DNA from: Daejeonella sp.
Lineage (GTDB): Bacteria; Bacteroidota; Bacteroidia; Sphingobacteriales; Sphingobacteriaceae
Assembly: GCF_017495225.1 (NCBI RefSeq)
Contig: NZ_JAFEIG010000004.1
Span: 62,001 to 126,000 of the forward strand
DNA length: 64,000 nt
Reading direction: 5' to 3'
Position numbers and translations under genes: made by a program. The notes under the pieces are model-generated. The model had not been told where the DNA came from. It was given only the letters and a program-made list of their open reading frames with translations, and did no database searches. Shown here piece after piece: positions 6,832 through 15,387 of this stretch (the stretch's first letter is position 1; the number at the start of each line of letters is the position of its first letter).

Positions 6832-9342
6832 ATGACAAAAAACTACCGCAACCTACGAGTTGCTGCAGTAGCAGCGCTGGTAATTGCAATTGGCTTAAAT
6901 GATGCAAACGGCCAAGATCGCAGAAATGGTGGAGCTCCGGCTCAGGACCCCGCCAAAACAACTACTCCGGCGCCTCCGGCAAAACCGAGTACGAGTGGTA
7001 TAAAACCATACAAAGAGGTAATAACCGACAAGGCTAAGACCGACAATGGACTATTTAAAGTTCACCGCTTGGATGGAAAATATTTCTATGAAATACCTGA
7101 TTCATTGTTTAACCGTGAAATGTTGGTGGTTACTCGCTATGCAAAAACCCCAACCGTAGATGGAACTTATGGTGGTGAGGAATTAAATGAGCAGATTTGG
7201 AAATGGCAAAAACGTGATAAACAAGTTTTTATCAGAATCCCATCTTACAGAAACATTGCTGATGAAAAATCAGATATGTTTGAATCGGTAAAAAACTCTA
7301 ATCTTGAAGCAGTTTTATCAGCATTTGATATCAAGGCAATCAATAAAGATTCGAGTTCAGTTGTAATCGATGTTACAGAACTTTTCTCAAAAGATGTACA
7401 GTCATTAGGTCTTCCTCAAGGTGTTCGTACTCAGTACAAAATCAGCACAATGGATGAGGCACGTAGCTATATTGACACCATCAAATCTTTCCCAATTAAT
7501 ATCGAAGTACGTTCTTTAAAAACTTATCGTGCTTCTGATGCTCCTGGTGATAAATCAATTGGTTCTATGACGGTTGAGATTCATAATTCTATGCTTCTTT
7601 TACCTAAAGTGCCATATAAAGCTCGTTTCTCGGATGATAGAGTTGGATTCTTTGGTCAAAGTCAGACCGATTACGGACTTGATGCTCAAAAAGCACAGGT
7701 TACTAGATATGTACACCGTTGGAGATTAGAGCCAAAAGATCCTGAAGCATACAAGCGCGGCGAATTGGTTGAGCCTAAAAAACAAATCGTTTACTATATC
7801 GATCCAGCAACTCCAGTAAAATGGAGACCATACCTAATTGCCGGAGTAAAAGATTGGAATGCAGCATTTGAAGCGGCTGGTTTCAAAAATGCAATTACAG
7901 CTCTTGAACCACCAACAGACGATCCTGATTGGTCGCCTGAAGATGCTCGTTACTCGGTAATTCGTTATTTTGCATCTAATATTGCAAATGCTTATGGTCC
8001 ACATATTTCTGATCCACGCTCTGGCGAAATTATGGAATCAGACATTGGTTGGTACCACAACGTAATGAACCTTGTTCGTAATTGGTTCTTTGTTCAAACT
8101 GCAGCTATCAACCCTGATGCTCGTACTCCTAAGTTTAAGGATGAAGTAATGGGTCAATTAATCCGTTTCGTTTCTTCTCATGAGGTTGGACATACATTGG
8201 GTTTACCTCACAATTTCGGTTCAAGTGTTGCTTACCCTGTTGATTCTTTACGTTCTGCAGCATTCACTAAGAGAATGGGCGGTACTGCACCATCAATCAT
8301 GGATTATGCTCGTTTTAACTATATCGCTCAACCGGGTGATGAGGGTGTTGTTCTATATCCTGGAGTGGGTGAGTACGATAAATGGGCTATCAAATGGGGA
8401 TATACTTGGTTTGATAATCAAACTCCAGAAGAGGAAGCTAAAACACTAAATAAGTGGACTATCGAAAGAGCTGGAAATCCTAATTATTTCTACGGTCAAC
8501 AAACTGGAAATCCTATTGATCCACGTTCTCAATCGGAAGATCTTGGAGATGATGCCGTAAAAGCTTCTCAATATGGTATTGCTAATTTAAAGCGTATCCT
8601 GCCTAATATTGAAAAGTGGACTTATGAAGAGGGCAAACCATATGATAACCTTAGAGAGCTTTATGGTGAAGTTTTAGGTCAGTGGAACCGCTATATGGGA
8701 CATGTACGCTCTAATATTGGTGGTATCTATGAGAATGATAAAACTTATGAGCAAAAAGGGCCTGTGTACACGCACGTTGAAAAATTGAAGCAAAAAACCG
8801 CTGTTAAGTTTATTAATGATCAAGCCTTCGCAACACCTAATTGGATGCTTGACCAGAATGTTTTAAATAAATTTGATAATGCTGGGATAGTTGATCGTTT
8901 AAGAAGAACTCAAGTTGGTGTTCTTAACGGAATACTTGATTTTTCTCGCCTTAGCAGAGTTATAGATAACTCTGTGAAAAATGGTACCAATGCTTATTCA
9001 ATGCCAGAATTGTTCTCTGATCTTAGAAACGGTATCTGGACTGAGCTAAATACGGGTGCAAATGTGGATACTTATCGTCGTAATTTACAAAGAGCGTACA
9101 TTGAAAGAATGTCTTATCTCTTAAATGAAAACGAGGCTCAAATACCAGCACAATTTGCCGCTATGGCTGGTCCACAAATTGATGTTTCTCAATCAGATAT
9201 TCGCCCAATGGCACGTCAAGAATTGAAAACTTTGGCAGCTCAAGTTAGATCTTCTCTAGCTAAATATTCTAACCCAGTAATTAAATCACACTTAGATGAT
9301 GTGCTTGTTCGTATCGACGAAGCATTGAATCCAAAGAAATAA
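6832..9342 (+). CDS. secreted zinc-dependent metalloprotease, metzincin type (DUF4953/DUF5117 family)
   Basis: An 836-residue exported protein. After a signal peptide (ending near ANGQ, residue 28) comes a Pro/Ala/Thr-rich linker and then a large domain seen in Bacteroidota zinc proteases. The catalytic HExxHxxGxxH motif is complete (H450, E451, H454, H460 in HEVGHTLGLPH), and a Met-turn SIMDY (M490) follows 30 residues later, which places it among the metzincins. Codon use looks more selected than in neighbouring genes (many CGT, GGT, GCT codons), suggesting good expression. Its substrate is unknown. A strong terminator follows, so it is likely monocistronic. Confidence 0.85.
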   Translation: MTKNYRNLRVAAVAALVIAIGLNDANGQDRRNGGAPAQDPAKTTTPAPPAKPSTSGIKPYKEVITDKAKTDNGLFKVHRLDGKYFYEIPDSLFNREMLVVTRYAKTPTVDGTYGGEELNEQIWKWQKRDKQVFIRIPSYRNIADEKSDMFESVKNSNLEAVLSAFDIKAINKDSSSVVIDVTELFSKDVQSLGLPQGVRTQYKISTMDEARSYIDTIKSFPINIEVRSLKTYRASDAPGDKSIGSMTVEIHNSMLLLPKVPYKARFSDDRVGFFGQSQTDYGLDAQKAQVTRYVHRWRLEPKDPEAYKRGELVEPKKQIVYYIDPATPVKWRPYLIAGVKDWNAAFEAAGFKNAITALEPPTDDPDWSPEDARYSVIRYFASNIANAYGPHISDPRSGEIMESDIGWYHNVMNLVRNWFFVQTAAINPDARTPKFKDEVMGQLIRFVSSHEVGHTLGLPHNFGSSVAYPVDSLRSAAFTKRMGGTAPSIMDYARFNYIAQPGDEGVVLYPGVGEYDKWAIKWGYTWFDNQTPEEEAKTLNKWTIERAGNPNYFYGQQTGNPIDPRSQSEDLGDDAVKASQYGIANLKRILPNIEKWTYEEGKPYDNLRELYGEVLGQWNRYMGHVRSNIGGIYENDKTYEQKGPVYTHVEKLKQKTAVKFINDQAFATPNWMLDQNVLNKFDNAGIVDRLRRTQVGVLNGILDFSRLSRVIDNSVKNGTNAYSMPELFSDLRNGIWTELNTGANVDTYRRNLQRAYIERMSYLLNENEAQIPAQFAAMAGPQIDVSQSDIRPMARQELKTLAAQVRSSLAKYSNPVIKSHLDDVLVRIDEALNPKK

Positions 9343-9356
9343 TTAAAATCAATTTT

Positions 9357-9396
9357 AAAAGCCCCGTTTCTGAAAAGATTCGGGGCTTTTTTGTTT
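9357..9396 (+). terminator. intrinsic terminator after the metalloprotease gene
   Basis: A perfect stem (AAAAGCCCCG at 9357-9366 against CGGGGCTTTT at 9381-9390) with a 14-nt loop is followed by a T-rich run. It lies 15 nt after the metalloprotease stop codon. Confidence 0.9.
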
Positions 9397-9463
9397 TTAC
9401 TGTTTTAAAAAAGCTAGAATAAATCCCGTTCATTATCAATATATTAGTATCATATTTTAATCT

Positions 9464-10324
9464 ATGAAAGCATTTTTCTTAAGCTCAGTGTTTTCGATTT
9501 TTATTTCAATTAGTTTATTTGCGCAAAGTGATTCGCTTGCTGTTATAAATGCTCAATGGACTAAAGAAAAAATCACTAAGGGCATTATATTAAAAACCTT
9601 CTGGTTTCAAAACACCTTATTCAATTCCAATCAAAACGTAAGTGTTTTGGAAGTAAACAGAAAGGGGAAATATGTGTTTGACCTTGGTTTTGATGCTAAA
9701 AAGCTAATTACAACAGGGGATTTTGGAAAACAAGCAAATGCTATAGCTGCCCTAAATGGTACTTTTTTTGATATTGCCAATGGGGGTTCGGTTGATTATA
9801 TTAAATCAAATGGTGAGATAATTAACGAAAACCGACTTTCAAAAAATGGGAAAAGAGCCAATCACCAAAAATCAGCTCTATTGTTTCAAGAAGGTAAATT
9901 AAGTATAGCAAAGTGGGACGGGAAAGCTGATTGGGAAAAAACACTCGTGGCTGATGATATCATGGTTAGCGGACCCCTATTAATTTTGAACCAAAGCGAA
10001 GAAAAATTAGACACCGCAAATGTCTTCAACAAAACCAGACATCCAAGAACCGCTGTAGCCATCACAAAAAACAATAAAGTTTTATTAATTACAGTGGATG
10101 GACGCAATGCCAATTCGGGTGGTATGAGTTTATTTGAATTAAGTAAGTTGATGCGCTGGCTTCATGCCGATGATGCTATAAACCTTGATGGTGGTGGTTC
10201 TACCGCTCTTTGGATAAATAATTGGGGTGAAAATGGGATCGTAAACTATCCCACAGACAATAGAAAATGGGATCATGAGGGACAAAGAAAAGTCGCAAAT
10301 GTGCTCCTCCTAAAGAAAAAATGA
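9464..10324 (+). CDS. phosphodiester glycosidase (NAGPA domain) family protein, secreted
   Basis: A 286-residue protein with a signal peptide (about residues 1-20, ending LFAQ) and the NAGPA/DUF2233 fold. Visible family motifs are AALNGTFFD in the first half, VSGPLLI, RHPRTAVAI and the characteristic NLDGGGSTALW near the C-terminus. Relatives are proposed to hydrolyse sugar phosphodiesters or act on cell-surface polysaccharides; its precise substrate is unknown. It stands between the terminator at 9.4 kb and the DUF4175 gene and may be a single-gene unit. Confidence 0.82.
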   Translation: MKAFFLSSVFSIFISISLFAQSDSLAVINAQWTKEKITKGIILKTFWFQNTLFNSNQNVSVLEVNRKGKYVFDLGFDAKKLITTGDFGKQANAIAALNGTFFDIANGGSVDYIKSNGEIINENRLSKNGKRANHQKSALLFQEGKLSIAKWDGKADWEKTLVADDIMVSGPLLILNQSEEKLDTANVFNKTRHPRTAVAITKNNKVLLITVDGRNANSGGMSLFELSKLMRWLHADDAINLDGGGSTALWINNWGENGIVNYPTDNRKWDHEGQRKVANVLLLKKK

Positions 10325-10327
10325 GTC

Positions 10328-10335
10328 TAAATTTG
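10328..10335 (+). promoter_or_regulatory. candidate -7 promoter element before the DUF4175 operon
   Basis: TAAATTTG is an exact TAnnTTTG match 81 nt before the start of the DUF4175 gene and 3 nt after the stop of the previous gene. No convincing TTG -33 element is visible. Confidence 0.35.
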
Positions 10336-10416
10336 TAAGAAAACTTAAATAAGCCATTCTTATATTTAAGGATTGTAGAAAAATAAACCTCTAATTCTTT
10401 TAAGACTAGATTATCA

Positions 10417-13400
10417 ATGAATGCTTCCGAAGAAAATTATATCTATCTATTAGCTAAAATTGATGGTTTTATTCGGAAATATTACCTCAATAAGATCTTA
10501 AAAGGACTTTTATTTCTTTTTGCTTCGGCTTTAATCGCTTTTATCTTTATAATAACCGCAGAGCATTTCGCACGCTTTGACTCAATTATAAGAGCTTTTT
10601 TATACTACTCATTTATTCTAATCAATCTTTGGGTATTGGCAGGATATATTTTGATCCCAATATTGTCTTATTTCAGACTGGGTAATACTATATCGCATGA
10701 ACAAGCATCAAACATTATCGGACAACATTTTGCACCCATAAAAGATAAGCTTCTCAATACCCTCCAACTAAAAAAACTTTACGATTCAAACCCCGAGCAG
10801 CGCCAATTAATTGATGCCAGCGTTAATCAAAAAATTGCAGAACTAAAGCCAATTCCCTTCACATCTGCAATTACCTTAAATGATAATATCAAATACTTTA
10901 AGTTTGTGCTCGGCCCTTTAGCTGTTCTGATATTCCTGTTTTTTGCAGCACCAAGCATTTTAAGCGATAGCACCACCCGTTTAATCAACTATGACCAGCA
11001 ATTTATTGAAAAGGCGCCCTTTGAATTTAAAATTTTAAACGAAAGCCTTTCCGCAGAACAAGGAAGTGATTTTACTGTGCTAGTTAAAATGGTGGGCAAT
11101 CAAATACCAGCCGAATTATACCTTGAAAGCGGCCAGAATAGCTTTAAGCTAAAGCGAGAAAACACTATTCGTTTCAATTATACCTTTAAGAATGTTCAAA
11201 AAAACCAAAAATTCAGACTAAGTGCAGGTAATTTTAAATCGGATGAGTATTCTCTTGAAGTAAAAACGAAACCAAGTATTTTAAACTTTGACGTTTTTAT
11301 CGAATACCCTAAGTACCTCCAAAAGAAAAGTGAGAATTTAAAAAACTCAGGCGATTTATTGGTTCCTGAGGGTTCAAAAATAAATTGGAAGTTTAATGCT
11401 GAAAATAGTGATCTAATTGATATTCAAATAAATACAAAAAAATATCGGATTAGCCAGACTAATTCTAATCTATTTAAATTCAGTTACCAAGCATTAAAGA
11501 GCTCTACTTATCGTGTAAGTCCAGGCAAAAGCGGAATTAATTCAAGCCAATCGGTAAACTATCAAATTCAAGTAATTCCGGATCTTTTACCTCAAATTGA
11601 GCTTAGTGAAAGTCAAGATTCTATCAATAAACAGGTTTTATACTTTACCGGCCAGATTAGCGATGATCACGGTATTTCGAAGCTTACATTCAATTACCGA
11701 GTTCTAGATCCAAATAAAAAAGCTAAAGAGATCACAAAAACTATCGAATTTGATAAGAACTCCAATCAGAGCAGTTTTATCCATGCATGGGATATATCAG
11801 CAATTTTAGGTGATGAAATTGAATATTATTTCGAAGTGTTTGATAATGATGGGGTTAATGGACCTAAATCAAGTAAAACTATTAGTAAAAAATTAAAAGT
11901 TCCTTCTCAAAAAGACATCGATCGGATTCTTGAAGCAAAATCAGAAAAAATCAAAGACAAAATGGAGGAGGCCATTAAAAAGGCTAAAGAACTCGAAAAA
12001 GAAAGCAAAAAGCTAAACCAAGAACTTCTCAACAAAAGCAAGCTGGGCTATGAAGAGAAAAAACAATTTGAAAAGCTGTTGGAAAAGCAAAATGACTTAG
12101 AAAATCTGGTAAAAGAAATACAAAACGAAAACAAAGAGAATAGTTTAAGCCAAAAATCAATAGAAAATGAAGAAATTCTTGAGAAAAAAAGGCAAATAGA
12201 AGAATTGTTCAATAATGTACTAGACGAGAAGACAAAAGAAATTTTAAAAAACATCGAAAAACTGCTTCAAAAAAACATGAAGGAGCAAAGTCGTGAGGAT
12301 TTATCCAAAATTCAAATGGATAATAAATCGCTACAAAAAGAGCTTGATAGAATTTTAGAACTATACAAGCAGCTTGAATTTGATCAATTACTAAGTGGAG
12401 CCATTGAAAAACTAGGTCTATTGGCGCAGGAACAAGATAAACTAGCCGAAAAGAGCACACAAAAAAATGCCGACCTCAATAATCTCAAAAATGAGCAAAA
12501 TGACTTAAATGAAAAATTCAATGAATTAAAAAAAGATTTTAATGAATTAAGTCAGAAAAATGAAGATTTAGAAGAAAAAAACAATTTCGATGAGCCACAA
12601 AAAGATTTAGATCAAATAAATCAAGAGCTTAAAGAAAGTCTGGATAAACTAAACAAAAAAGAGCAAAAAGCTGCAGCAGAAGAGCAGAAACAAGCGGGAG
12701 CTAAAATGCAAGAGCTTTCCAATAAGCTTAAAAAAATGCAAGAAGAGGAAGAGGAACAGGAGGATAAGATAAACAGCAGTGAGTTAAGGCAATTATTAGA
12801 AAACTTATTAAGCGTCTCTTTTGAACAAGAAAAAATAATGAAAGAGTTGCGTGGTATAAGCACTATTAACCCAGATTATGTATTAAAAATCCAAAAACAA
12901 AAAAACATACAAGTCAATTTTAAACTAATTGAAGACAGCCTTTATTCTCTTAGTAAGCGAGTTCCTCAAATTCAATCAACAGCCAATAAAGAGGTCCAAA
13001 TAATAAATCTAAACGTAAAAAATGCACTTGAAAACCTAGCTGATCGTAAAACAGCCGAAGCAAATCGCGACCAGCAATATGCCATGACCTCCATTAATAA
13101 TTTAGCCTTAATGCTTACTGAAGTATTAGATCAATTAGAAAAAGCTCAACAAAATGGGAAATCGGGAGGAAAGGGTAAAAAGAAACAAAGTTTGTCGCAA
13201 CTCAGCAAAATGCAGGAGCAATTAAATAAAAACATGCAAAAGGCTCGTGATGAAATGCAAAAGCAAGGTCAGCAAAAACAAGGCAATCAGAAAGGAAATA
13301 TGAGTGAAAATTTTGCTAAAATGGCCCGAGAACAGCAAATGATTAGGCAATCTATGCAAGAAATAAACAGATTAGAAAATAAAGATGGACAGGGCGGTCT

Positions 13401-13734
13401 CGGGAATTTGGAAAAAATAATAAAAGAGATGGAACAAACTGAGACGGATCTCGTAAACAAGAGAATTAAAGAGGAAACACTAGAAAGACAAAAAGAAATT
13501 CTGAGCAAACTATTGGATGCCGAAAAAGCTGAAAATGAACGCGATGAAGAAGAAAAAAGAGAAAGTACTGAGGGAAAAAATCAGGCACCTATAAATTCGA
13601 AATTGATGCTTGATTACCTTAAAAACAAAGAAAAAGAGACTGATTTACTTAAAACAATCTCACCATCATTTAATTCATTTTATAAAATAAAGGTGTTAGA
13701 TTATTTTAAATTTTTAAATTCGGGCAATAAATGA
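10417..13734 (+). CDS. DUF4175 family membrane-anchored coiled-coil protein
   Basis: A very large (1105-residue) protein of the DUF4175 type found in Bacteroidota. Three hydrophobic segments near residues 25-45, 55-75 and 160-180 anchor it; a beta-rich region (about 190-490) containing Ig-like stretches follows; then about 500 residues of Lys/Glu/Gln-rich heptads form long coiled coils, with a Gln/Gly/Lys-rich segment near residues 910-975. Its function is unknown to me. The gene overlaps the RsbW-like ATPase gene by four bases (ATGA), so translation is coupled. The coiled-coil codons make long antisense frames that are not genes. Confidence 0.8.
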   Translation: MNASEENYIYLLAKIDGFIRKYYLNKILKGLLFLFASALIAFIFIITAEHFARFDSIIRAFLYYSFILINLWVLAGYILIPILSYFRLGNTISHEQASNIIGQHFAPIKDKLLNTLQLKKLYDSNPEQRQLIDASVNQKIAELKPIPFTSAITLNDNIKYFKFVLGPLAVLIFLFFAAPSILSDSTTRLINYDQQFIEKAPFEFKILNESLSAEQGSDFTVLVKMVGNQIPAELYLESGQNSFKLKRENTIRFNYTFKNVQKNQKFRLSAGNFKSDEYSLEVKTKPSILNFDVFIEYPKYLQKKSENLKNSGDLLVPEGSKINWKFNAENSDLIDIQINTKKYRISQTNSNLFKFSYQALKSSTYRVSPGKSGINSSQSVNYQIQVIPDLLPQIELSESQDSINKQVLYFTGQISDDHGISKLTFNYRVLDPNKKAKEITKTIEFDKNSNQSSFIHAWDISAILGDEIEYYFEVFDNDGVNGPKSSKTISKKLKVPSQKDIDRILEAKSEKIKDKMEEAIKKAKELEKESKKLNQELLNKSKLGYEEKKQFEKLLEKQNDLENLVKEIQNENKENSLSQKSIENEEILEKKRQIEELFNNVLDEKTKEILKNIEKLLQKNMKEQSREDLSKIQMDNKSLQKELDRILELYKQLEFDQLLSGAIEKLGLLAQEQDKLAEKSTQKNADLNNLKNEQNDLNEKFNELKKDFNELSQKNEDLEEKNNFDEPQKDLDQINQELKESLDKLNKKEQKAAAEEQKQAGAKMQELSNKLKKMQEEEEEQEDKINSSELRQLLENLLSVSFEQEKIMKELRGISTINPDYVLKIQKQKNIQVNFKLIEDSLYSLSKRVPQIQSTANKEVQIINLNVKNALENLADRKTAEANRDQQYAMTSINNLALMLTEVLDQLEKAQQNGKSGGKGKKKQSLSQLSKMQEQLNKNMQKARDEMQKQGQQKQGNQKGNMSENFAKMAREQQMIRQSMQEINRLENKDGQGGLGNLEKIIKEMEQTETDLVNKRIKEETLERQKEILSKLLDAEKAENERDEEEKRESTEGKNQAPINSKLMLDYLKNKEKETDLLKTISPSFNSFYKIKVLDYFKFLNSGNK

Positions 13735-14162
13735 TCAACCAAAAAGAATATTCTGATAATACTTCATTGTACACACTGCAATTGGCTTCAAAGATTGACA
13801 GTATTACGCTATTGGAAAATTTTATCGATGAGCTGAATGTAAAATATAATTTCAGCGATGAAGTGTATGCCAATGTTCTTACTTGCTTAAGTGAAGCGCT
13901 TATCAATGCTATTTTACACGGAAACGCCCAAAACCCAGAAAAAAAGGTTTACATAAACCTTGAGGTAATAGAAAATAAACGCTTGGTTTTCACCGTTACC
14001 GATGAGGGAAACGGCTTTGACTTTAACAATATACCAGATCCTACAGCTCCAGAAAACCTTGAAAATCTCAGTGGAAGAGGTATTTTCATCATAAAAAAAC
14101 TGGCTGATCAATGCATTTTTAATTCCAAAGGAAACGAACTGGAACTTCATTTTAAAATTTAA
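13731..14162 (+). CDS. RsbW-like ATP-binding protein (anti-sigma-factor-type GHKL ATPase)
   Basis: A 143-residue stand-alone GHKL ATPase domain like the anti-sigma kinases RsbW and SpoIIAB. The N-box is visible as EALINAILHGN, and the G-boxes as DEGNGFDF and GRGIFIIKKLAD. There is no sensor or transmembrane part. No STAS antagonist or ECF sigma gene is adjacent, so the partner is unknown. It is translationally coupled on both sides: ATGA overlap with the DUF4175 gene and TAATG overlap with ybeY. A role in regulating its membrane neighbour is inference only. Confidence 0.82.
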   Translation: MINQKEYSDNTSLYTLQLASKIDSITLLENFIDELNVKYNFSDEVYANVLTCLSEALINAILHGNAQNPEKKVYINLEVIENKRLVFTVTDEGNGFDFNNIPDPTAPENLENLSGRGIFIIKKLADQCIFNSKGNELELHFKI

Positions 14163-14593
14163 TGTCTAACCTAGCTATTCGCTTTTTTACTGAAGATATT
14201 TCGTTTTCCCTTAAAAATAAAGCTCTTGTCAGAAAGTGGATTAAGCAAACAATTATCGATGAATCTCATAAATTACGTGAGCTAAACTTTATCTTTTGCA
14301 GTGATCAATACCTGCTTTCCATCAATCAGCAATTCCTAAATCACGATACCTATACCGACATCATAACTTTTGATAATAGCGATAAAGAGGGACTCATTAT
14401 AGGTGATATTTTCATTAGTGTAGATCGCGTTCAAGAGAATGCTGCAAGCTTTAAAACAAAGCTGGAAGATGAACTACAGCGCGTTATGATTCATGGAACC
14501 TTACACCTGCTTGGATACCCAGATAAAGGGAAAGAAGCAAAAGCAATCATGACCCAAAAAGAAGATTTTTACCTTTCAAAAAGAGGCTTTTAG
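14162..14593 (+). CDS. ybeY: endoribonuclease YbeY (rRNA maturation factor)
   Basis: YbeY is a metal-dependent RNase used in 16S rRNA 3'-end processing and ribosome quality control. The 143-residue product carries most of the UPF0054 signature as HGTLHLLGYPDKG, with H111 and H115. The usual third ligand (the His of GYDH) is replaced by D121, a change I recall as common in Bacteroidota homologues, so I do not treat the enzyme as dead. The start overlaps the stop of the RsbW-like gene by one base. Confidence 0.9.
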   Translation: MSNLAIRFFTEDISFSLKNKALVRKWIKQTIIDESHKLRELNFIFCSDQYLLSINQQFLNHDTYTDIITFDNSDKEGLIIGDIFISVDRVQENAASFKTKLEDELQRVMIHGTLHLLGYPDKGKEAKAIMTQKEDFYLSKRGF

Positions 14594-14703
14594 TCCGCCA
14601 AAATCACTCATCACTCCACTCACCCTACACCCTCCTATTTTCATTAAATTGTTATTTATTTAGATGTTTAAACATGTAATATTAATTCCAATGCTAATAT
14701 GCG

Positions 14704-14711
14704 TACCTTTG
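14704..14711 (+). promoter_or_regulatory. Bacteroidota -7 promoter element before the NAD-binding protein gene
   Basis: TACCTTTG is an exact TAnnTTTG match ending 19 nt before the ATG at 14731. A clear TTG -33 box is not visible. It would start the transcript of the NAD-binding protein, uup and the small membrane protein. Confidence 0.5.
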
Positions 14712-14730
14712 CAGCTTAATTATTCATTGA

Positions 14731-15387
14731 ATGGCGTATAAAGTAATAATTGTTGGGGCGAGCGGACTTATAGGCAGCAGTTTATTGTCGGCTTTAATTC
14801 GCTCAGAACAGATTGCAGAAATTACATTATTGCTGCGAAATTCGCTTTCTATTTCAAACTCTAAAGTCAAAGAAATAGTAATTAATTTCGATGAGTTAGA
14901 TAATTACGCATCAAAAATTAATGGAGATATAATTTATTGCTGCCTTGGAACGACCAAAAGTAAGTCTCCAGACCCTAATAATTACAGAAAAGTTGATTTA
15001 GAGTATCCATTAAATCTAGCCAAAATTGGGCTTCAAAATGGAATGAGCCAATTTCATGTGGTTAGCTCGCTTGGTGCAAGTTCCCAATCTAAAAATGCCT
15101 ATCTAAAACTCAAAGGAGAATTAGAAAATGAATTAAAAAAACTAAATATTCCATCATTGCATATCTATCAACCATCATTTTTAGAGGGTAAACGACAAGA
15201 AAATCGTCCCTTAGAAAAGATAATGATGCCTGTCATGAAATTATTAAACCCGATCCTTTTAGGTTCACTTGAAAATTACAGAAGCATTAAGGCGTCTGAT
15301 GTGGCAAAAGCAATGATGAATCAGTCTATAAAAGAACTAACCGGGACTTTTACTTATCCTTCTAAACAAATAAAAGAATTAGCGTGA
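14731..15387 (+). CDS. NAD(P)-binding oxidoreductase, atypical short-chain/NmrA-like (HTATIP2-type)
   Basis: A 218-residue Rossmann protein with the dinucleotide-binding motif VGASGLIGSSLL (G9, G12, G15), an IIYCCLGTTKSK segment and the VSSLGAS motif, as in small NAD(P)-dependent epimerase-like proteins of the HTATIP2/YbjT type. The lysine of LKLKGELE probably corresponds to the SDR active-site Lys. The substrate is unknown. The stop overlaps the GTG start of uup by four bases (GTGA). Confidence 0.78.
   Translation: MAYKVIIVGASGLIGSSLLSALIRSEQIAEITLLLRNSLSISNSKVKEIVINFDELDNYASKINGDIIYCCLGTTKSKSPDPNNYRKVDLEYPLNLAKIGLQNGMSQFHVVSSLGASSQSKNAYLKLKGELENELKKLNIPSLHIYQPSFLEGKRQENRPLEKIMMPVMKLLNPILLGSLENYRSIKASDVAKAMMNQSIKELTGTFTYPSKQIKELA

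Noticed and set aside
12621-12863. Ser/Phe-rich frames antisense to the DUF4175 gene
   Set aside because: Mirror image of Lys/Glu-rich coiled-coil codons; same explanation for the frames near 12048 and 13287.
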